The translations under genes and the position numbers were made by a program. Below the pieces are notes generated by a model that was not told where the DNA came from, ran no database searches, and saw only the letters and a program-made list of their open reading frames with translations. Below, piece after piece: positions 57,872 through 64,000 of a DNA stretch of 64,000 nucleotides (its first letter is position 1; the number at the start of each line of letters is the position of its first letter). The DNA comes from Pycnococcus provasolii (taxonomy: Eukaryota > Chlorophyta > Pseudoscourfieldiophyceae > Pseudoscourfieldiales > Pycnococcaceae). The DNA is taken from positions 617,529 to 681,528 of the forward strand of contig OW568882.1 in NCBI GenBank assembly GCA_938743325.2, in the 5' to 3' direction.

Positions 57872-57995
57872 TCAGGGTTAGGGTTAGGGTTAGGGTCAGG
57901 GTTAGGGTTAGGGTTAGGGTCAGGGTTAGGGTTAGGGTTAGGGTCAGGGTTAGGGTTAGGGTTAGCTTTTTGGTTAGGGTTAGGGTTAGACCTAA
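57872..57995 (+). repeat. Interstitial telomeric array with 24-bp higher-order period
   Basis: TTAGGG repeats in which every fourth unit is TCAGGG, at 57872, 57896, 57920 and 57944, exactly 24 bp apart. The array then degrades and ends in a TTTTTGG interruption and more TTAGGG. The G-rich strand is in the same orientation as the terminal telomere. Confidence 0.9.
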
Positions 57996-58043
57996 CCCCG
58001 GGGAGGGTTAGACCTAACCCCGGGGAGGGTTAGACCTAACCCT
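57983..58043. repeat. 22-bp repeat of head-to-head telomere units
   Basis: The unit AGGGTTAGACCTAACCCCGG(GG) occurs two and a half times. GGGTTAG is followed after two bases by CTAACCC, forming a small inverted telomeric hairpin in each unit. Confidence 0.85.
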
Positions 58044-58264
58044 GGCAGCCAGCAAACCCCCAAGAGTCATGCATTTGTGCACCTACGACGTATCCCAGGT
58101 CGTTGTCCTGTTTGTCTCGACCAGGGAGGAGGTACGACATGCCCTCTTTGACCGACATGCCAATACCATGGCGTTGTCGCCGGCGGTCCCGGCACCCGTT
58201 GTAGCGCAGTCTGCGTCGTATGGCTGGCTCACTGGCTACGCGGCTGGCTTATGCCTTGCTGGTT

Positions 58265-58384
58265 AGACTCTTGTAAGCTCCATGTAACAACACATTCGAA
58301 CATGAAACCAACACGGAGGGGGGATGCGACCTTAAGGGAGAGTGGGTTGACCTTAAGGTTATAAGACAAGATGTTGTTCATGAT
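58265..58384 (+). repeat. 120-bp dispersed repeat, copy 1
   Basis: Nearly identical (one visible mismatch) to 63357-63476, at an offset of 5092 bp. It carries CCTTAAGG sites and ends TGTTGTTCATGAT. Confidence 0.85.
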
Positions 58385-58582
58385 GTTACAAGGTCAACTT
58401 ACATGAGGTCAACCAGTCCCCCACCTGTCAGCCTGTGAGCCTGCCCACCAGCCATACACCTCAGACTGCGCCACTACGCGCGCCACCACCGCCGGCGACG
58501 ACGCCATGGCGCCGGGATGTTGTCCCCAACCAACCTGACCGATTTCATAACGGAGGAATACAACGGCAAGAAAGAGGTCCTA

Positions 58583-58602
58583 CAAAGAGGAATTCCTCTT
58601 TG
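58583..58602. repeat. 20-bp perfect palindrome
   Basis: CAAAGAGGAATTCCTCTTTG, self-complementary with no spacer. Confidence 0.9.
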
Positions 58603-58968
58603 CACAAACAGAAAAAAAAAAAGCTCTTTCCCGAGCCCGGGGACCTCTTCCAGAAAGAGGTCCGGCCAGATTCAGGGACGCTTGCAAGAGGTCCTCGAGG
58701 AAGAGGTTTTGGCTCTTTGCACGAACACTCTAGATAGTCTCCTGACTTGAACCCAACTTCAACCAAGGGGAAATACACCTCATTTCCCCTCCCTTGCTTC
58801 AACTAACCTTACATACTTGAAGTTGGGATGTACTGTACAGTACCCTGTGTCGAACCTACTGTTGTTAACTGTTGTTTGTAACGGAAAAAAAGAGTGGAGA
58901 TGCGATTTTGGACATTTGGACATTTTGGGCTCATTCCCCCTCCCCCTCCCAGGCATCACATCCTAATC

Positions 58969-59357
58969 GTGGCATTGGCTGGTCATAAACCTACCCAAAC
59001 TAGCTTGGGGACCGGTGCCCTAACCTTTGGGACCGGTGCCCTAACGTTCGGTCAGTGACTCGACTTTGGCAAGTGACTCGAGTACTCGACGGCGACTAAA
59101 TAAAGATACGCTACTACCCTAAAGTGGCATCGGCTGGTCATAAACCTACCCAAACTAGCTTGGGGACCGGTGCCCTAACCTTTGGGACCGGTGCCCTAAC
59201 GTTCGGTCAGTGACTCGACTTTGGCAAGTGACTCGAGTACTCGACGGCGACTAAATAAAGATACGCTACTACCCTAAAGTGGCATTGGCTGGTCATAAAC
59301 CTACCCAAACTAGCTTGGGGACCGGTGCCCTAACCTTTGGGACCGGTGCCCTAACGT
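58969..59357 (+). repeat. 155-bp satellite, two and a half copies
   Basis: Copies begin at 58969, 59124 and 59279 (the last partial), nearly identical. Each holds two ACCGGTGCCCTAAC boxes, TGACTCGA pairs and the sequence CTAAATAAAG. Confidence 0.92.
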
Positions 59358-59672
59358 TTGGGGACCGGTGCCCTGCGCGAGCGGGTCCATGGGCCATGGC
59401 TCTGTTGTGGCGAAATGCGTCTGGGTAGGAAGGGGGCTGACAAAACCTTGTCCCGGGCCAAAACCTTGTCCCGATTTCCCGAGTACAAAAGCACCGTTGA
59501 TCCCGTGGCTGCGGCGGCTGCGGCGGGTTTGCTGCGGCACGTGGTGGCTGCGTTCGTCGTGTGAGCCGTGCACGTGCACGTGGCGGCGTTGACGGTCCGG
59601 CGGCAGCGTCGAGCTCGTCGAGCCGGACGTGGTACCAAGACCCGAAGTTGGACCGTGGCTCCCACGTCCGGC

Positions 59673-60222
59673 TCGACGGAGCCCTTCCACTTGACGTGGT
59701 ACTCCGCGCGACGGCGACGGCGGTTCCAGCGGCGGTCGAGGACGGCCTCCACGCCATCCTCGATGTCCGAGTCGTCGTCGTCGTCGTCGTCGTCATCATC
59801 AGCGTCGTCCTCACCACCATCAGCGTCGTCGTCGGCGGCATCATCACCATCACCAGCCGTCGGGAACAAGCAAAGCTTCCCATTCACCCACCTCAACGAC
59901 AGAGAGGGTGGCGGTGGAGGCGGCAATGGAGCCTGAGGCGGTGGAGGCGGCGCCTCCAGAGCCCTTCCACTTGACGTGGTACTCCGCGCGACGGCGGCGG
60001 CGGTTCCAGCGGCGTGCCTCGATCGCCTCCACACCGTCATCGATGTCCGAGTCGTCTCAACGACAGAGAGGGTGGCGGTGGAGGCGGCAATGGAGCCTGA
60101 GGCGGTGGAGGCGGCGCCTCCAGAGCCCTTCCACTTGACGTGGTACTCCGCGCGACGGCGACGGCGGTTCCAGCGGCGTGCCTCGATCGCCTCCACACCG
60201 TCATCGATGTCCGAGTCGTCGT
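59673..60222 (-). pseudogene. Three tandem chromodomain fragments
   Basis: On the minus strand the chromodomain-like core GVEAIEARRWNRRRRRAEYH(VKWKG) occurs three times: about 60222-60115, 60055-59951 and, more diverged, 59772-59673. The first two lie in a 164-bp tandem duplication (59894-60057 and 60058-60221). Because 164 is not a multiple of three, the copies are in different frames, so no single frame reads all of them. A VNGKLCLFPTAGDGDD linker separates the last two. They may derive from a chromovirus integrase tail or a chromodomain protein. Acidic tracts come from GTC/GAC expansion. Confidence 0.6.
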
Positions 60223-60283
60223 CGGCGGCAGGGTCGGCGGCGGCGGCGGCGGTGGCAGCGGTGGTGGCCCGCCGGCTCCACAT

Positions 60284-60654
60284 ACGCCTCCCAGCAACGA
60301 CCGGGATCCCCGGTGGAAAAAAAAATTTCCTCGACTAGGGGAAGGATCCAGCGACGGATCCCCTGCATACAGGTTTTTATTCGAAGGTCCGTCTGGACCC
60401 TCGGGCTCGCCCTCTCTTCGGGCTCTCCTCTCTGCTATCCGATATCACCTATATATGCACGCGTGGGCAGCGACGGGACGAACGCTCGAGCAGGCGTACG
60501 CGGCGTTTGCGAACGAGGTTGCGGCTCGCGTTGCCACGGCGAAGCACCTGCCGCCTCTCAGCGCTCTCCCCGAGGCTCCCTCCGAGACGCCCAACATGGC
60601 GCCATCCGCAGCGCCCTTCAGCACGCGCAATGGGAAACCCGTCAACTACGCATT
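60284..60654 (+). other. Spacer with possible coding remnant
   Basis: A plus-strand frame reads WAATGRTLEQAYAAFANEVA and continues Ala/Pro-rich to 60700, with coding-like composition but no recognised domain. It joins the copia remnant out of frame. Confidence 0.25.
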
Positions 60655-61226
60655 TGCAGTTAGCCAAGCGAATGGTACGCTACTTAAAGGGAACACCTGA
60701 ATTCGGTATATGGTACGATCGAAACGGCGATAACACCCTCATCGGATATTCTGACGCTGATTGGGGTGGTGACCGCACAACCCGCAGATCTACTACCGGA
60801 TATATCTTCGTCCTCAATGGTGGGCCCATAAGTTGGGGAACTAGACGGCAGCCGACCGTTGCCTTATCTACCACGGAGGCAGAATATATGGCCCTATGCA
60901 CAGCGAGTCAAGAGGCAATCCACTTGCGCATGCTTATCGCTGACTTTGGATTTCCTCAACAAGAACCAACTCTTATCCATGAAGACAATCAAGGATGCGT
61001 TGCTCTGTCAAATAATCCTGTGTTCCACAAGCGAACGAAGCACATCGAGATACGATACCATTTCGTGCGTGAACAGGTGAATGAGCTTAAAAATATCGTA
61101 GTACGGTTTATCCGAACTAACGACATGCTGGCTGATATATTCACTAAGCCACTCAGTGGAGTGCGTTTCGTGAGTTTGGTTCGCAGGATTCTCAAGATGG
61201 TAGGATTCGATTCTTGTGAGGATTGA
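60655..61226 (+). mobile_element. Ty1/copia pol 3' end (RNase H domain)
   Basis: About 190 aa: LAKRMVRYLKGTPEFGIWYD, then YSDADWGGD, RRSTTGYIFVLNGGPISW, ALSTTEAEYMAL, EDNQGCVALSNNP, KRTKHIEIRYHFVREQV and LADIFTKPL. This is the RNase H region and pol terminus of copia elements, with catalytic Asp (DADW), Glu (EAEY) and Asp (EDNQ) retained. Reverse transcriptase, integrase and gag are missing, so the element is 5'-truncated. Codon use is AT-richer than in host genes. A polypurine-like GAGTGGGGG at 61245-61254 follows, where a 3' LTR should begin. Confidence 0.85.
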
Positions 61227-61254
61227 GAGTACTCGAGTGATTGTCGAGTGGGGG

Positions 61255-61450
61255 TGTTGGAGTTTTAGGGGTTTGTAGTACGACACATCACCTGTCGAAG
61301 TTTGGGGGTTAAGGAGAAGGACAAGATAAGGTTCTTGTGTCTAGAAGTGGAGACGTCTAGACACATGGGAACTTCCTTCCATATGGAGCAAGAGATCTCT
61401 AGAGATGAGGTTTAATTGGTTTAGAGACGGTTAGAACGAGATAAGAGAAT
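61255..61450 (+). mobile_element. Probable start of copia 3' LTR
   Basis: TGTTGGAG follows the polypurine tract, as copia LTRs do. No second LTR copy is found upstream, and the LTR's right end cannot be fixed, so the end coordinate is nominal. Confidence 0.35.
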
Positions 61451-61605
61451 CTCCCTCGACTTCTAGAAAGGTTGCATGGAATAGCACGAAGCATGGAACG
61501 CAAGCTTCGTGCCCTCTCCCCTTTCCCCTCTCTTCGAGTAACAGGTTCATTCCTATTCCGTAACAACTCTCATATACCAATAGATTTTCTTGGTCCCCGT
61601 GAAGT

Positions 61606-61641
61606 GCGGACAAAAATGACATTAATGTCATTTTTGTCCGC
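61606..61641. repeat. 36-bp perfect palindrome
   Basis: The arm GCGGACAAAAATGACATT is followed directly by its exact reverse complement. Flanking GTCCCC and GGGGAC extend an imperfect stem outward. Confidence 0.95.
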
Positions 61642-61652
61642 TGTTCTTGGGG

Positions 61653-61760
61653 ACTTGCAAGGTCACGTGATGTGGACAGGTGAGGTGCCCCGAGTGGAGG
61701 TTGCCACTTGCAAGGTCACGTGATGTGGACAGGTGAGGTGCCCTGAGTGGAGGATACCCT
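61653..61760 (+). repeat. 53-bp tandem repeat
   Basis: Two close copies (61653 and 61706) of a unit beginning ACTTGCAAGGTCACGTGATG, followed by more degenerate TTGCAAGGTGGCCCC-type units to about 61810. Confidence 0.85.
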
Positions 61761-61810
61761 TTGTAAGGCGGCCCCGGTCGGAGGTTGCCTATTGCAAGGT
61801 GGCCCCACGG

Positions 61811-62125
61811 TTGTGTGTGTGGTGGGCTGTGGTTGTATGGGTTTCCCTACTGCCATTGTCAACGCGTTTTTGTGTACGCACGAGTGGCGTACGCTTGTTG
61901 ACCGGTGAAGAGAGAGAGAGAGAGAGAGTTTTAAGTGTAACTTGGCTCCGGCCTTGTGGAGTTAGGGTGGTAAAACAACTAGGGTTGTCCGTTGTCGCCT
62001 GGTCGAGCCTCGTGGGCTCGCCTGGGGTGGTGGTGGTGGCGCTGGTGTGGAGGGAGATTGTGTGTGTGTGTTAAGATTGTGAGCGGTGTGACGTGAGATA
62101 GTTACATTTCTTTTTACACAAAAAC
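61811..62125. other. Spacer with GA microsatellite
   Basis: G/T-rich DNA with a (GA)n run at about 61910-61928 and GTGTGTGTG at 62059-62069. No gene is seen. Confidence 0.4.
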
Positions 62126-62384
62126 GTGGACAACGACCGCAGCAGCAGCAGGAGAGGAGGAGGATCCCAAAGGGACCACGATCGCAGCAGCAGCAACAGC
62201 AGCAGCAACAGCAGCAGGGAATCCCAAAGGGACCACGACCGCAGCAGCAGCAGCAGGAGAGGAATCCCAAAGGGACAACGATCGCAGCAGCAGCAGCAGC
62301 AGCAGGAGGAGGATCCCAAAGGGACCACGATCGCAGCAGCAGCAACAGCAGCAGCAGGAGAGGAATCCCAAAGGGACAACGATC

Positions 62385-62421
<37 letters not shown>

Positions 62422-62545
62422 GAGGATCCCAAAGGGACCACGATCGCAGCAGCAGCAGCAGCAGCAGGAGGAGGATCCCAAGGGACCACGATCGCAGCAG
62501 CAGCAGCAGCAGCAGCAGGAGAGGAATCCCAAAGGGACAACGATC

Positions 62546-62615
<70 letters not shown>

Positions 62616-62682
62616 GAGGATCCCAAAGGGACCACGATCGCAGCAGCAGCAGCAGGAGGAGGATCCCAAAGGGACCACGATC

Positions 62683-62723
<41 letters not shown>

Positions 62724-62757
62724 ATCCCACACGACCACGACGACAGCAGCAGCAGTT
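62126..62757 (+). repeat. CAG-rich compound minisatellite
   Basis: About twelve units. Each is a (CAG)n/(GCA)n run of 3 to ~22 triplets followed by GGAGGAGGATCCCAAAGGGA or GGAGAGGAATCCCAAAGGGA and CC/CAACGATCG. Two alternating spacer types (GAGGATCC and GAGAGGAATCC) give a higher-order pattern. All frames are open because of the composition; no protein is inferred. Confidence 0.9.
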
Positions 62758-63356
62758 GGCGCGCACGCGCGTATAAATTAGTGTATAAATTAGTTGGGTC
62801 CCTGAGGAAGTGGGCGAACCAACCTCGTTAAAAAACGGGCTCGGGGGCTTTTATCAAAGCCTTCTCCACTATAAAACCCGAGAAGGCAACTCGTTAGAAT
62901 AAATCCAAAACCCGAACTAGAAGACACTTGTCTCGTTCCAAAACCCGAACTGAGAAAGGGGTGGAAAACCCTTTGTCGTTTGCTTGTAACGAGGGGATCC
63001 ACAGTTGGTCCTGAGCATAAGACCTGCAGGGAAGGGGGTACACCTAAGACCTACAAGGGGGGGGGGACAAGGTCCCGACAACTGAGTAAGGTTCTGACCA
63101 GGGTTTCTGACTAGGGTTTTTGCTAGGGTTACCGTCAGGGTTTCTACTAGGGTTACCGTTAGGGTCTCTGATTAGGGTTTCTGTTAGGGTTACGAACGCA
63201 ACCCTAACCCTAAACCTGGATTCTGATTGCCAGCACGCTGCAACAGTAAAAACGAACACCTAGATAGATACTTTAGTTATGAGACAAAAGATTGTGAAAC
63301 ATGGGCGCTTTCTTGGTCTTTGACTCAAAGAGGGCGATGCCTAACCCTTGTTGGTG
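62758..63356. other. Subtelomeric spacer
   Basis: It holds GTATAAATTA twice (62770-62793), several AAAACCCGA repeats at 62828-62955 and degenerate GGGTTTCT/GGGTTACC telomere-like units at about 63100-63215. No gene is recognised. Confidence 0.4.
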
Positions 63357-63476
63357 AGACTCATGTAAGCTCCATGTAACAACACATTCGAACATGAAAC
63401 CAACACGGAGGGGGGATGCGACCTTAAGGGAGAGTGGGTTGACCTTAAGGTTATAAGACAAGATGTTGTTCATGAT
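63357..63476 (+). repeat. 120-bp dispersed repeat, copy 2
   Basis: The second copy of 58265-58384, same orientation. Confidence 0.85.
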
Positions 63477-63671
63477 CCTCGACGTAGTAGTACCGCGGAA
63501 TCACGGCGGCCGCCGCGCGAGCATGCGTCTGCCTCAGGGACTTCAGCAGTCGTGTTGCCGCTCGCAGCGCCAGCAGCGTCCGCAATAGCAACAAATGAGA
63601 GATGATCCTGAAAATGAGTAAATGAGTAAATGACCATTCACCTTTCACCATTCACTGCCAGCCTGGCAATT

Positions 63672-64000
63672 GGGGTTAGGGTTAGGGTTAGGGTTACGAT
63701 TGGTAGGGTTAGGGTTAGGGTTAGGGTTACGATTGGTAGGGTTAGGGTTAGGGTTAGGGTTACGATTGGTAGGGTTAGGGTTAGGGTTAGGGTTACGATT
63801 GGTAGGGTTAGGGTTAGGGTTAGGGTTACGATTGGTAGGGTTAGGGTTAGGGTTAGGGTTAGGGTTAGGGTTAGGGTTAGGGTTAGGGTTAGGGTTAGGG
63901 TTAGGGTTAGGGTTAGGGTTAGGGTTAGGGTTAGGGTTAGGGTTAGGGTTAGGGTTAGGGTTAGGGTTAGGGTTAGGGTTAGGGTTAGGGTTAGGGTTAG
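63672..64000 (+). repeat. Chromosome-end telomere (TTAGGG)n with 33-bp variant units
   Basis: The proximal part contains five 33-bp units, each four TTAGGG-type repeats plus GATTGGTA, starting at 63698, 63731, 63764, 63797 and 63830. From about 63837 to the end the array is uniform TTAGGG. Orientation is correct for a right chromosome terminus. Confidence 0.97.

Larger units (their letters stand above)
58044..58968. other. Subtelomeric spacer without recognised gene
   Basis: It contains copy 1 of the 120-bp dispersed repeat (58265-58384), a 20-bp perfect palindrome at 58583-58602 and AAAGAGG-rich DNA. The short frames at 58069-58266 and 58435-58750 show no domain. Confidence 0.4.

Noticed and set aside
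61811-62120. Right end of the copia LTR near 62115 (TTTACACA)
   Set aside because: No matching 5' LTR copy exists to define it, so the end was left open.
62071-62776. Long polyCys/polyAla/polyGln frames on both strands
   Set aside because: All derive from CAG-array composition; every frame is open there.
58265-63476. 120-bp repeats as a bona fide LTR pair
   Set aside because: Flanking bases show no target-site duplication, and the interior is not a single element.
57872-63862. CRISPR-like arrays
   Set aside because: Repeats are telomeric or satellite with no unique equal-length spacers, and the genome is eukaryotic.
1-64000. tRNA or rRNA genes
   Set aside because: No stretch was found with both tRNA promoter boxes and a foldable cloverleaf, and no conserved rRNA segments; a covariance-model search would be needed to exclude them.

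Overview
The window is nuclear DNA from a GC-rich, intron-poor unicellular eukaryote and runs off the right-hand end of a chromosome: the last ~330 bases are a TTAGGG telomere array, G-rich strand running 5'->3' to position 64000. Several features point to a green alga of prasinophyte or chlorophyte type. The MAP kinase is of the plant TDY class, the phosphofructokinase is plant-type, and TGTAA (the green-algal poly(A) signal) lies just after many stop codons. Introns are few, short (86-308 bp) and GT-AG. Three centriole or dynein-assembly proteins (CCDC77, CCDC57-like, DNAAF11) imply a lineage with flagella. The species cannot be named from sequence alone.

From 1 to about 51.5 kb the DNA is ordinary, densely packed gene space with genes on both strands. 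In order: a four-EF-hand protein; UTP15 (rRNA processing); a second EF-hand protein; mitochondrial ribosomal protein uL29m; a membrane-anchored glutathione peroxidase; a TDY MAP kinase; a SWSAP1-like protein; QTRT2 (queuosine tRNA modification); CCDC77; ARPC5; an STMP1-like micropeptide lying 9 nt upstream of a CTC1-like telomere-capping protein; a polyQ protein; an EF-hand/transmembrane/BspA-repeat surface protein; a TBL2-like WD40 protein; DNAAF11; a GIY-YIG-like gene; a Cys-rich membrane protein; a short-chain dehydrogenase; a CCDC57-like coiled coil; prefoldin 1; a Sua5/YrdC protein divergent from a METTL21-like methyltransferase; COG3; plastid-type phosphofructokinase; a KDM5-like JmjC demethylase; a membrane protein with a DnaJ-like CxxC motif; a Sec14-like protein; and a secreted IPT/TIG protein. 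Short telomere-like motifs (TTAGGG/CCCTAA) recur about 55-150 bp upstream of many start codons.

From about 51.7 kb onward the content is subtelomeric. It holds an isolated SCC2/NIPBL C-terminal fragment carrying an in-frame hairpin insertion, and a 42-bp direct repeat flanking telomere-like DNA. Next is an antisense retroelement ORF combining an integrase, a PHD finger, a Tudor-like segment and an amino-methyltransferase-like domain. A SET-domain gene lies beside it, and its intron is filled with CCTCCGGAGG-type palindromic repeats. Further out are one unknown basic protein, ordered interstitial telomere arrays, a 155-bp satellite, tandem chromodomain fragments, the end of a Ty1/copia element, a 36-bp perfect palindrome, a large CAG-rich minisatellite and finally the telomere.

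The most unusual object is the integrase-PHD-methyltransferase ORF at 53477-55765. It sits in a neighbourhood rich in chromatin modules (SET, chromodomain, SCC2, PHD).
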